A stretch of 43,667 bases of DNA from the NCBI GenBank assembly GCA_003153555.1, contig PLZS01000104.1, positions 1 to 43,667 of the forward strand, in the 5' to 3' direction. The first letter of the stretch is position 1; the number at the start of each line of letters is the position of its first letter. This DNA comes from Candidatus Melainabacteria bacterium (GTDB lineage: Bacteria > Cyanobacteriota > Vampirovibrionia > Obscuribacterales > Obscuribacteraceae). Below, piece by piece: positions 15,137 to 23,547 of this stretch. The translations under genes and the position numbers were made by a program. Under the pieces are notes generated by a model that worked only from the letters and a program-made list of their open reading frames with translations, was not told the origin of the DNA and searched no databases.

Positions 15137-17830
15137 TTAACCGGATTTCTCCGCGAGAGCTCGTTTCAATTGAGTGAAGGCGTCGGCGATCTTAGAGGGG
15201 TCTTTGCCACCTGCTTGTGCCACCTGTGGCTTGCCACCACCACCGCCGCCGCAAACAGCCGCAAAATCCTTAACTAAATTGCCAGCGCTGATTCCATCTT
15301 TAACCAAAGTGTCAGCCACGCCTGCCGCGATTGAAACTTTGTCTGGACCCGAGGAAGAAGCGAGCAAAACGACCGTAGCATTGCTTTGATTACGCATTTT
15401 CTCCACGGCACTCTTCAGTCCCTCAGGCGACATGCCCTGTAATTCGCCGGCAATCAAATCGATGCGACCGAGCCTTTCCGGGCGCAGAGTAGAAACACGC
15501 ATGAAGGCAAGTTCTTCTTCTCTTGCTTGCAACGCTTTATCTTTTTGTTTGAGTTGATCTTGCAAACGCTCGATCTGATTGGCTAAATCCGCAGGCTTGA
15601 CACGCAGGATACCTGACGCATCTGTAAGCAGCGACATGCTCTGGGCAATGTGATTCCATGCCGTTGGACCAGCGAGTGCTTCTACCCGGCGCACACCAGA
15701 GGCGATACTACCTTCGGAGATGATTTTAATCGGTCCAATTTCACCGGTGTTAGAAACGTGAGTGCCACCACAAAATTCGAGGCTGACATCTCCCATTTTT
15801 AGAACTCGAACAATATCGCCGTACTTCTCACCGAACATGGCAACTGCACCGGTTCTCTTCGCCTCATCGATCGGCATCTCTTCGGTGGTGACAGGAAGAT
15901 TCAAACGCACCCATTCGTTCATTGTCGATTCAATTTTTTTCAATTCAGCTGGAGTCGGTTGGCGCTCAAACGAGAAGTCGAAACGCATCGTTTGTGGACC
16001 AACCTGCGAACCAGCCTGGGCCACGTGCTTACCGAGCAGTTGCCTGATCGCGGAGTGGAAAATATGAGCGGCGCTATGGTGCAACATTGTTGCAGTTCGG
16101 CGCTCACGATCAACTGAGGTTGTCAGCTCTTGTCCCGGCTCCAACAATCCCGATAAGGCACGAACCTTGTGGACATGCAATCCTTCGTGTTTTCTGGTAT
16201 CCAAGACATTTAAGCGCGCGGCTCGGTTTTCCATGATGCCGGTATCGCCGACTTGACCGCCAGACTCTGCATAGAAAGGCGTCTCGTTGAGGAGCACCTC
16301 AACTTCTTCACCTTCCTCTGCATGATCAACAAGCTTGCCGTCTTTAATGATGGCCAGCACATTACCTGCTGATTCTAGATTCTTGTAACCGGTAAATTTC
16401 GTTTTGCCATGCTCTTTGAGAATTTTGCCGAAGGCTTCGTCACCGGCAATAATCACATTGAATTTGCTTCCTGCAGAAGCCTCTTCATGCACTTTCCTGG
16501 CATCACTAAAACCAACCATATCAACGGTTTTGCCATGTTCTTCTGCGATTTCACGCGTCAATTCAATCGGAAAACCGAACGTTGCATATAAGTTAAAAGC
16601 GGCTTGTCCTGGAATTTCTGACTTCTCACCCTCGAGCAACTCATTGAGCAAAGTCATACCCCGGTCAATCGTCTTGGAGAAGCGCTCTTCCTCATCTTTG
16701 ATAATCTGAGAAATCAATTGTTCATTACGCAATTCAGGATAGTGGGAGCCATAAAGCTCCACCACCTTTGGTACCAGCTTGTAAATAAACGGCTCAGTAA
16801 TGCCAAGCAATCTTCCGAATCGAGCCGCTCTTCTGAGGATAAATCTGAGCACATAACCTCGTCCCAGATTACTAGTGCGCACTCCATCAGCAACCAAAAA
16901 AGTGACCGCACGAGTGTGATCGGAGATGATTTTGAGGTAGCTATCTTTTTTAACTTCAGACTTAGTCCAATCCTCTGCTCGCGGCACACCACCAACATAT
17001 GGCACGCCAGCTAATCTAGAAACTTCTTGAAGAATGGGGAAAAACAAATCAGTTTCGTAGTTGTTGTCCTTCTTCTGCAAGATCAAGGCCACGCGTTCGA
17101 GTCCAGATCCTGTGTCGACGTTCTTTTTCGCCAGGGGAGAGAAATTGCCTTTATCGTCCTTGAACATTTCCATAAAGACGAGATTCCAGAATTCAAGATA
17201 TCGATCACATTCGCAAAGTCCGATGCCACATTTGGTTGGATCAGAGCTGCAGCCGAACTTTTCACCTCGGTCGTAATAGATTTCCGAACATGGTCCACAT
17301 GGACCGGTAGGCCCCGGTGGTCCCCAGAAATTGTCTGAACGAGACATCCGGATAATTCGCTCAGCTGGCACGCCCACTGTCTTGTTCCAGATTTCAAAGG
17401 CTTCTTCGTCGGCAGCGTTAAGCTCATCGCCTTCAAAGATAGTGACGTAAAGCTTTTCAGATTCCAGTCCCAAATCCTTGGTGACAAATTCCCAAGCCCA
17501 TGGAATCACCTCTTTCTTGAAGTAATCACCAAAGCTGAAATTACCTAGCATCTCAAAGAAACTATGATGCCGAGCGGTTCTTCCCACATTCTCGATGTCA
17601 GAATCTTTACCGCCGGCCCGGGCGCACTTCTGCACGGTTACGGCCCTTGGTGGCTCTGGCGCAGGCGCTTGACCAAGGAAGATGGGCACGAACTGCACCA
17701 TTCCGGCTGAAGTCAGAAGCAGGGTTGGATTGTCAGGTATCAAACTGGAGCTAGGCAAGTATGAATGGCCGCGTTTATCGCGGAAGTATTCAATAAACTT
17801 GTCCCTGATTTGCGAACCAGACAGTGCCAT
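15137..17830 (-). CDS. alaS: Alanine--tRNA ligase
   Basis: Alanyl-tRNA synthetase charges tRNA-Ala and hydrolyses mischarged Ser/Gly-tRNA. The 897 residues contain the class II catalytic core (TSAGMVQFVPIFLGQ, HHSFFEMLGNFSFGDYF), the editing site HHSAAH near residue 580 with the second metal ligands in CGGTHVSNTGEIG near 685, a coiled-coil stretch and the C-Ala domain with a Gly-rich run near 865. The frame extends to 17905, but the first 25 residues are unlike any synthetase; the ATG at 17830 has GGAGG 5 bases upstream and begins MALSGSQIRDKFIEYF, the normal N-terminus. rnhA follows on the same strand. No T-box leader was recognised. Confidence 0.98.
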   Translation of the reverse strand: MALSGSQIRDKFIEYFRDKRGHSYLPSSSLIPDNPTLLLTSAGMVQFVPIFLGQAPAPEPPRAVTVQKCARAGGKDSDIENVGRTARHHSFFEMLGNFSFGDYFKKEVIPWAWEFVTKDLGLESEKLYVTIFEGDELNAADEEAFEIWNKTVGVPAERIIRMSRSDNFWGPPGPTGPCGPCSEIYYDRGEKFGCSSDPTKCGIGLCECDRYLEFWNLVFMEMFKDDKGNFSPLAKKNVDTGSGLERVALILQKKDNNYETDLFFPILQEVSRLAGVPYVGGVPRAEDWTKSEVKKDSYLKIISDHTRAVTFLVADGVRTSNLGRGYVLRFILRRAARFGRLLGITEPFIYKLVPKVVELYGSHYPELRNEQLISQIIKDEEERFSKTIDRGMTLLNELLEGEKSEIPGQAAFNLYATFGFPIELTREIAEEHGKTVDMVGFSDARKVHEEASAGSKFNVIIAGDEAFGKILKEHGKTKFTGYKNLESAGNVLAIIKDGKLVDHAEEGEEVEVLLNETPFYAESGGQVGDTGIMENRAARLNVLDTRKHEGLHVHKVRALSGLLEPGQELTTSVDRERRTATMLHHSAAHIFHSAIRQLLGKHVAQAGSQVGPQTMRFDFSFERQPTPAELKKIESTMNEWVRLNLPVTTEEMPIDEAKRTGAVAMFGEKYGDIVRVLKMGDVSLEFCGGTHVSNTGEIGPIKIISEGSIASGVRRVEALAGPTAWNHIAQSMSLLTDASGILRVKPADLANQIERLQDQLKQKDKALQAREEELAFMRVSTLRPERLGRIDLIAGELQGMSPEGLKSAVEKMRNQSNATVVLLASSSGPDKVSIAAGVADTLVKDGISAGNLVKDFAAVCGGGGGGKPQVAQAGGKDPSKIADAFTQLKRALAEKSG

Positions 17831-17913
17831 TTTCCCCTCCAAATTGACGTAAACGCCATGCGTTCCGAGAGTTCTGCCATCCTGGCCACTCGGCGGACTC
17901 CACATTCGCTGTC

Positions 17914-17941
17914 GAAGCCAGCTAAAAGCCGGCGCTCCCAG
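17914..17941 (-). repeat. Palindromic intergenic repeat, GGGAGCGCCGGC family, copy 3
   Basis: On the minus strand this reads CTGGGAGCGCCGGCT, TTT, AGCTGGC, giving a 7-bp stem with one G-T wobble. It lies 84 bases upstream of alaS, inside the probable leader region of the alaS transcript. Confidence 0.7.
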
Positions 17942-18127
17942 CGCACCTAAACAAACTCTATTGAGTATAGCCTACAAATGCTCTAATTTTTAGCTTCGTA
18001 ACGGAACGCCAAAACCCAGACACCGTCTACAGTTCACTTTGTTCAGGGAGGGCTGCGGATGTAGCAATGATAAGCTGGATCTGCTAACCTTCCTGGAAAT
18101 GATTTTTCTGGTTACAGGCGGCCCCCG

Positions 18128-19024
18128 GTGAAACTCCGCAAGGTTCTGATACTCCACAAGAAGTCCACCTTCCAGATCCAAGCTCTTGAGCATAGAGAAT
18201 CACGGTTTCTAAAGCTCCTTGAAGAGGGTAGCGAGGTTGTCACTCGCGTCAAGCTTGCTCATAACGAGCACGTTTATACGCTCGAACTACTTGAGAAGGA
18301 ACTTCTCAAAAGAGGGGTCGAGTATCGCTCCGTGGCGCGCTCTGAGCTGACTCAGAAGGTCACTGATGTTGATTTGGTCATCTCAGTTGGCGGCGACGGC
18401 ACGTTTCTAGACGCCTCTCACTCAGTTGATAGCATTCCGGTGTTGGGTATCAACTCGTCAAGTTCTTCCAGTTTCGGACACTTCTGTCTGGGCAATGAGA
18501 AAAATTTGAAAGAGATTCTTGAGCAGATAGAAGCTGGTGAACTGTCCACAAGACCGATTTTGCGCCTCGAACTCTGGCTAAACGGTTCGCTTTTGCCTGA
18601 GCTGGTATTAAATGAAGTGCTCGTCGCGCATTCAAACCCTGCTGCCACAAGCCGTTTCTTCATAGAGCTGAGCGCTGGGCGCGAAGAGCAAAGGTCATCG
18701 GGAATTTGGATTGGTACGCCAGGTGGTTCAACTGGTTCACTGAGATCAGCTGGTGGAGAGGTGCTGCCGATTACGGACAACCGCTACATCTTCATCGTGC
18801 GCGAGCCCTGCATGCGACCCGGTGAGCATTATCGATTTTTGAAAGGCATACTCGATCACTCTGAAGAGATACGCATTGTTTCGCAGATGAGAACCGGAGT
18901 TTTGCATATTGACGGCCAACATATAGACTATCAATTCGGGCTTGGTGACGAATTGATCGTTAAGGGAAGCCCTCATTATCTTCGCGCATACATCGCAGAT
19001 GACGTCAACGCCAGGTTTGTCTAA
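18128..19024 (+). CDS. nadK: NAD kinase
   Basis: NAD kinase phosphorylates NAD to NADP. The 298-residue protein carries the family signature GGDGT at residues 88-92 (ISVGGDGTFLDA), followed by GINSS near 108, the conserved Asn-Glu at 162-163 (LNEVLVAH), and the Gly-rich loop GTPGGSTGSLRSAGG at 196-210. The start is GTG at 18128 with a weak AGGCGG about 7 bases before it; no better start is in frame. GINSSSSSSF replaces the more usual GINxGxLGFL, which suggests a divergent NAD kinase branch. The Mur ligase gene begins 26 bases after its stop, so the two are probably co-transcribed. Confidence 0.9.
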   Translation: MKLRKVLILHKKSTFQIQALEHRESRFLKLLEEGSEVVTRVKLAHNEHVYTLELLEKELLKRGVEYRSVARSELTQKVTDVDLVISVGGDGTFLDASHSVDSIPVLGINSSSSSSFGHFCLGNEKNLKEILEQIEAGELSTRPILRLELWLNGSLLPELVLNEVLVAHSNPAATSRFFIELSAGREEQRSSGIWIGTPGGSTGSLRSAGGEVLPITDNRYIFIVREPCMRPGEHYRFLKGILDHSEEIRIVSQMRTGVLHIDGQHIDYQFGLGDELIVKGSPHYLRAYIADDVNARFV

Positions 19025-19050
19025 GCAGCTCGGAAACATGTGAGGTGGCC

Positions 19051-20442
19051 ATGGATCCTTCGGACACTGTTGCAGTTGTTGCAGGCAAATTGTCTGCGCG
19101 TGCGATCAGGCTCCTAGGCGCTGGACTGGGCTCAAATTTGCCTGGTAAGCTAGCCAGGCGATTCGCCCCACATGTGCTCACCAATCTCTCCCAGCAAGCG
19201 AAGAGCGGAATCATTGCGGTAACTGGCACAAACGGCAAGAGCACCACATCTGGTTTACTATCGTCCATTTTGCGTGCTGCCGGTTTGGAGCTCGTGCATA
19301 ACAAACAAGGGGCCAATTTGGTGGCAGGAATCACAGCCAGTCTTGTCGAATCAGCAAGTTGGAGTGGCAAATTAACAGCTGATTACTGCTTGTTTGAAAC
19401 CGATGAAGCAGCTTTGCCTTTGATTGCTAAAGAAGTGAAACTGACCCAAGTTGTTGTCACAAATTTATTTCGTGATCAACTCGATCGATTCGGTGAACTC
19501 GACACGACAGCGAAACTGATTTCTAAAGGGATTATCGAAAACAAAACACTGGCTATTTTGAACGCCGATGATCCCAACGTGAGCCAGCTGGTGCCGGAGT
19601 GTCCAAGAATATTTTTCGGCGTTGAATCAATCAAAGGGCAGGCCGTACAAAAAACTGCTGCCACCGCAGATGGTATGGGCGTTCAGTCCATGGAACTGTC
19701 TTATTGTGCTCAATGTGGCGCGGAAACTACATACACCTTAGTGTTCTATGGCCAGTTAGGGCACTGGAGCTGCACGAAGTGTGAGTACATGCGACCAGTA
19801 CCTCGCATCAAAGCCAGCGATGTGGAAGTCGGACCAACCGGATCGACTTTCATACTTTCCATCTATGAGCGAACAGCCGATGCAGTGGTGCCATTGCCGG
19901 GCATGTTCAATGTCTACAATGCTCTTGCTGCGGCTGCTAGTGCTGCCTCTCTTGGTGTGACTATAGAAACGATCCGACAGGGTCTGAAAAACTATCAGAC
20001 ATTATTTGGCCGCTCGGAGCGCATTTTAATTGCCGGTAAATCGGTTTTGATTCAACTAATCAAAAATCCCGCCGGTGCCAGTCAAGCAATTAGCGCAGTG
20101 GCCGCGGATCCCAATGCCAGAATATTGATTTCGATCAACGACAATCTGGCCGACGGACGGGACATATCGTGGCTATGGGATGCAGATTTCGAGTTGCTGG
20201 CCGGGCACGCTAAGAAAATGGTCGTGAGCGGGCAGCGCGCAGAAGACATGGCCGTGCGGATGAAGTACGCCGGCGTGTCGAGAGAAAATATCCTTACGGA
20301 ACCCAAGCTCGACAAAGCCCTGGATCAGGCACTAGGGTTGGTGCAGCCCGGCGAAACTTTATGGATCATGCCAACCTACACATGCTTACTGGAAATGCAG
20401 AAGATCCTCAAGGGGCGAGGTTACACGCTGGCCGGAACTTAG
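19051..20442 (+). CDS. murT: MurT-type Mur ligase (lipid II isoglutaminyl synthase, ligase subunit)
   Basis: MurT with its partner GatD amidates the D-glutamate of lipid II stem peptides. The N-terminal RAIRLLGAGLGSNLPGKLA block, the P-loop GTNGKSTT (residues ~59-66), and a zinc-ribbon insertion with four cysteines (CAQCG and CTKCEY, near 219-244) are distinctive for MurT among Mur ligases. The C-terminal ~110 residues correspond to the DUF1727 domain, including DISWLWDADFE, and contact GatD in known enzymes. The ATG at 19051 is chosen because GAGG lies 5 bases upstream; a GTG two codons earlier is in frame. In most genomes gatD is the next gene, but here a convergent unrelated gene follows and no GatD is in the window. 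Confidence 0.92.
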   Translation: MDPSDTVAVVAGKLSARAIRLLGAGLGSNLPGKLARRFAPHVLTNLSQQAKSGIIAVTGTNGKSTTSGLLSSILRAAGLELVHNKQGANLVAGITASLVESASWSGKLTADYCLFETDEAALPLIAKEVKLTQVVVTNLFRDQLDRFGELDTTAKLISKGIIENKTLAILNADDPNVSQLVPECPRIFFGVESIKGQAVQKTAATADGMGVQSMELSYCAQCGAETTYTLVFYGQLGHWSCTKCEYMRPVPRIKASDVEVGPTGSTFILSIYERTADAVVPLPGMFNVYNALAAAASAASLGVTIETIRQGLKNYQTLFGRSERILIAGKSVLIQLIKNPAGASQAISAVAADPNARILISINDNLADGRDISWLWDADFELLAGHAKKMVVSGQRAEDMAVRMKYAGVSRENILTEPKLDKALDQALGLVQPGETLWIMPTYTCLLEMQKILKGRGYTLAGT

Positions 20443-20494
20443 GCAGCGAAGCATCGGTCGTGAATCAGCTGCTAGCATCCGACCAGCAACAAGC

Positions 20495-21193
20495 CTATTT
20501 TTTATCCAGCATATAGTCGAGTGCATGAGCTGAAGGCGCCGGTACATTCGTTGAACCGGTCCTGAGAGCGACAAAATTGTCGACTAATTTATAATTCTTC
20601 GGTTTGGCAAAGGTATCAGGCGGGAAATAGGCTCGCTCAATGGACTTCGTTCTAATGTGCGTGAATCTTCCCCCGGTCTCACTGATTCGAGACGCTCTTA
20701 GAGGCAAACCGTGACCGGGTGGCATCTCAGTAATACTCATAAATATCATGCAAGCATCTGCTAATTTTTCTGGAATCGGAAATGCTCTCGTTGCCCAAAA
20801 TTCAAAGCTAGGTTTCCCGTCTACGAACGAAACGTACTTAGTAGCTTTGAGTCCGCACATTTCGGTGTCGCCCATTTTTTTGAGGTCAAATTTTGGATGA
20901 GGCCGATTCGAAGTATGGACTGTAAACTCCTTCGCGGGTATATCCACGTATCGCTTATTAGCTTTGTTATACATGTAGCAACTGTACGTCGGTGGCAAAA
21001 GCAAAAGTGTTACATCTTCAGTATCGAGCCGAATCCCCTTTGCCGTAACCTTCGATTCAAGCAGTCCTTGCTCATCGCTTGTCTGTTTCATCAGCCACCC
21101 ATTGGGTGGCGGCTCAGCCTGAGCGCCTACCCCACTGCACAAAAGCAGAGCAATTACTCCTAAATTCCTGATTTTAGAAAGTGAAGACATCAT
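20495..21193 (-). CDS. Exported protein of unknown function, 232 aa
   Basis: The signal peptide is clear (MSSLSKIR, hydrophobic core, GAQAEPPP; cleavage near residue 26). The mature part looks beta-rich, with GWLMKQTSD, YSCYMYNKANKRYVDIP, and a MGDTEMCGLKATKYVSF segment resembling LolA/DUF4412-like periplasmic proteins, where a conserved statement about processing a G-x-x-A-x-K-Y strand recurs. I can only suggest that resemblance. Two ATGs in a row (21193 and 21190) are possible starts and neither has a strong ribosome site. It is divergent from the first kinase gene, sharing a 89-base promoter region, and convergent with murT. Confidence 0.65.
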   Translation of the reverse strand: MMSSLSKIRNLGVIALLLCSGVGAQAEPPPNGWLMKQTSDEQGLLESKVTAKGIRLDTEDVTLLLLPPTYSCYMYNKANKRYVDIPAKEFTVHTSNRPHPKFDLKKMGDTEMCGLKATKYVSFVDGKPSFEFWATRAFPIPEKLADACMIFMSITEMPPGHGLPLRASRISETGGRFTHIRTKSIERAYFPPDTFAKPKNYKLVDNFVALRTGSTNVPAPSAHALDYMLDKK

Positions 21194-21282
21194 CTATTTC
21201 ATGCCACGGCGCTATATTGTTTATTCCGAAACGCTCAATTAAGTTCTGGGCATAGTATTAGTAGCACCTCAGATCAAGAGAA

Positions 21283-23370
21283 ATGGAAGCCGATCCAAAG
21301 TCAACGCAAAAAAGCTCAAAATCCGATAGCGCTTCATGGCTTGAAGATTCAACTCCTCAATCGGATGTTGATCCGTTTTGGCAGGCGGCCTGTGCCACCT
21401 CGGAGCGACTTGAGATCATCAGCCGAATCGGCAAGGGCGGCATGGCTGTCGTCTATAAAGCCCGACACCTGGTCATGAATAAAGAAGTAGCAGTGAAACT
21501 ACTGCTGCCCCATCTAACCAACGATTCAACTAGCTTGAAGCGCTTCCAGCAGGAGGCCCAAGCGACAGCCACGTTGAACCATGCAAATATCGTGCGCATC
21601 CATGACTGTGGTCTGAGCAACGGTCAAGCATTCATCATCATGGATTTTGTCGAAGGTCAAAGTCTTGAAGAAATAATTCGAACGGAAGGCAAGTTCAGAC
21701 CAGAGCGAGCACTCGAAGTGTTTGTGCAAATTTGTGAGGCTCTCCATCATGCGCACGAACGTGGCATCATTCATCGAGACTTGAAGCCAAGCAACGTCAT
21801 GCTCACTACGGATAAAAACGGATTTGATATTGTAAAAGTCGTCGACTTCGGCATAGCAAAATTGCTAATGAACGACGACGGACAGACGATGCATAATCTC
21901 ACTCAAACCGGAGATGTTTTCGGCAGTCCGCTCTACATGAGCCCTGAACAGTGTTCCGGACAAAAGCTGGACACGCGTTCTGACATCTACTCGCTGGGCT
22001 GTTTGATGTACGAGGCGTTGACAGGGGAACCGCCGATCGTTGGCAAGAATTTTCTTGATACCATGCAAAAACATCTCACAGACTTACCACAACCATTCAA
22101 TTCCGAGTTGGTTAAAAGTCCGTTAGCGAAACGCATGCAAGTTATTGTCTTTACCTGCATGGCTAAAGAACCGTCAGCTCGATATTCGTCAATGAAGGCG
22201 ATCGCTCACGATCTTCGCCAAGCCATTACAGGCAAAAATACAACTGGCATGTGGAAAGAACGAGAAAAAACTGTCTCCCAAATAGTGAACAAGGCCAGCG
22301 CCAAAAAGCTTCTGATCCAGAAAGTAATTCTTACTGTCACCGGCGCGCTTATTCTGGCTGGCTCCTACTCTTTGGCAACTGAAATCAACCAACCATCTGG
22401 GTTTGAGAACAAACCGTTGTTCGAAGTAATTGAACTCGACGTGCCAAAAGTTTCAGCACAATATGATAAGGACCTAGTTAGGATGTACCAAGACATCCAG
22501 AGCATGAGAAGTTCATCACCCTCCGATATCGAAGAGATTCAGAATGGACAACTATTGGGGAACTTTTACGCAGATAACGGGAAATGGAAAGAAGCGATCA
22601 TTGAGTATACAAATTTATGTAAGCTTGATGCTGGCACGGTTAAGCTAGCTGAATTCCACAAATCGATCGGTTATTTCAACCTGCGGTCAAACAACTTTCC
22701 AGAGGCAAAAAAACATTTTTATAGATTTCTCGACACCATCATTACCTCCCTAAACAGCATCGAAGATAGAGAGCGAACCAACCATAATGTTCTCAAAATG
22801 TTAGATGGTGTTATTTACGGAATCAATACCAAAAATATCAGGTTGGTCCTCACTTACCTTGGCTATATTGCGGAACAAGAGGGACAACTGGACGTTGCGG
22901 AAAATTATGCTCAGTTGATGGTCGCATCAGATGATGATTACGCAAAAAGCGAGCATTTGAAAGATTTAGCTGAGAAGAAAGGTGAAAAGGATCCGCACGG
23001 CAGTGGAATATTACCCCCTTTTCCTGGCGACCTTAAAGGTGATCAAGCCAAAGATTTAGCATACCTGGCGGATATCATTAGACTGCGCAAAAATCCGGCC
23101 GCGGCTGAAGACTTTAAGTCAATAATTGAGATCAGAGAGCAATGGAGTTATCCAGATCGGGATGCACGGTTAGCTCTCGCTTTGAGCCTGTCTTATTTTC
23201 AAGATGGAAAATATAACGAAGCGGTTGCTGCGCTGGACGAAGCGCACAAGTCTGGAGCAAGTGATAAGCAACTAGGCAAAGCGATTAATCAGGAATACTG
23301 CCGGGCTTTGTGGAAAAACGGCATGTATTTTCAGTCCGTGCTGGAAAAGCTTAAAACGTTCGGGCAATAA
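21283..23370 (+). CDS. Transmembrane Ser/Thr protein kinase with extracytoplasmic TPR-like region, 695 aa
   Basis: This is a Hanks-type (PknB-like) kinase. Residues ~43-315 form the kinase domain, with the Gly-rich loop GKGGMAVVY, Lys72 in VAVKLL, Glu91 of helix C in RFQQEAQATATL, the catalytic loop HRDLKPSN (Asp166), DFG at 188-190, and SPLYMSPEQ, so all catalytic residues are present. A single transmembrane helix follows at ~344-365. The outer ~330 residues are TPR-like helices (GKWKEAIIEYTNLCKLD, NNFPEAKKHFYRFLDT, GKYNEAVAALDEAHKSG). It is probably a receptor whose TPR part senses a ligand or partner. The next gene is a full-length paralogue. The target is unknown. Confidence 0.93.
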   Translation: MEADPKSTQKSSKSDSASWLEDSTPQSDVDPFWQAACATSERLEIISRIGKGGMAVVYKARHLVMNKEVAVKLLLPHLTNDSTSLKRFQQEAQATATLNHANIVRIHDCGLSNGQAFIIMDFVEGQSLEEIIRTEGKFRPERALEVFVQICEALHHAHERGIIHRDLKPSNVMLTTDKNGFDIVKVVDFGIAKLLMNDDGQTMHNLTQTGDVFGSPLYMSPEQCSGQKLDTRSDIYSLGCLMYEALTGEPPIVGKNFLDTMQKHLTDLPQPFNSELVKSPLAKRMQVIVFTCMAKEPSARYSSMKAIAHDLRQAITGKNTTGMWKEREKTVSQIVNKASAKKLLIQKVILTVTGALILAGSYSLATEINQPSGFENKPLFEVIELDVPKVSAQYDKDLVRMYQDIQSMRSSSPSDIEEIQNGQLLGNFYADNGKWKEAIIEYTNLCKLDAGTVKLAEFHKSIGYFNLRSNNFPEAKKHFYRFLDTIITSLNSIEDRERTNHNVLKMLDGVIYGINTKNIRLVLTYLGYIAEQEGQLDVAENYAQLMVASDDDYAKSEHLKDLAEKKGEKDPHGSGILPPFPGDLKGDQAKDLAYLADIIRLRKNPAAAEDFKSIIEIREQWSYPDRDARLALALSLSYFQDGKYNEAVAALDEAHKSGASDKQLGKAINQEYCRALWKNGMYFQSVLEKLKTFGQ

Positions 23371-23429
23371 TTGGCACCAATCCCAGTCCTGACCGAAAAA
23401 CTGAAAGTTAGACCAACCGCCCGAACGTT
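23355..23429 (+). repeat. 11-bp perfect inverted repeat spanning the stop codon of the first kinase gene
   Basis: AACGTTCGGGC (23355-23365, encoding the last residues of the kinase) is matched by GCCCGAACGTT at 23419-23429, with a 53-base loop. Inside, TTGG and CCAA extend the pairing discontinuously. No T-run follows, so it is not a classic terminator. Confidence 0.7.
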
Positions 23430-23547
23430 ACAAGCCGACAGGTAGATACCCCACAAGTAGTTAAAACACCCGTTTGGTGGCATATTGTATTGTTAGATCA
23501 CGAAAGTGTCCTCCTGCCGTTGCCTCCTTGCAGAGCTAAGGTTTTCC

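Noticed and set aside
17831..17905. 25-residue extension of alanyl-tRNA synthetase
   Set aside because: Normal synthetase N-terminus begins at 17830 with a strong GGAGG; the extension is unlike the family.
20457..20503. Terminator after murT
   Set aside because: GGTCG/CGACC arms are 18 bases apart and the T-run belongs to the neighbouring gene's last codons; too weak to call.
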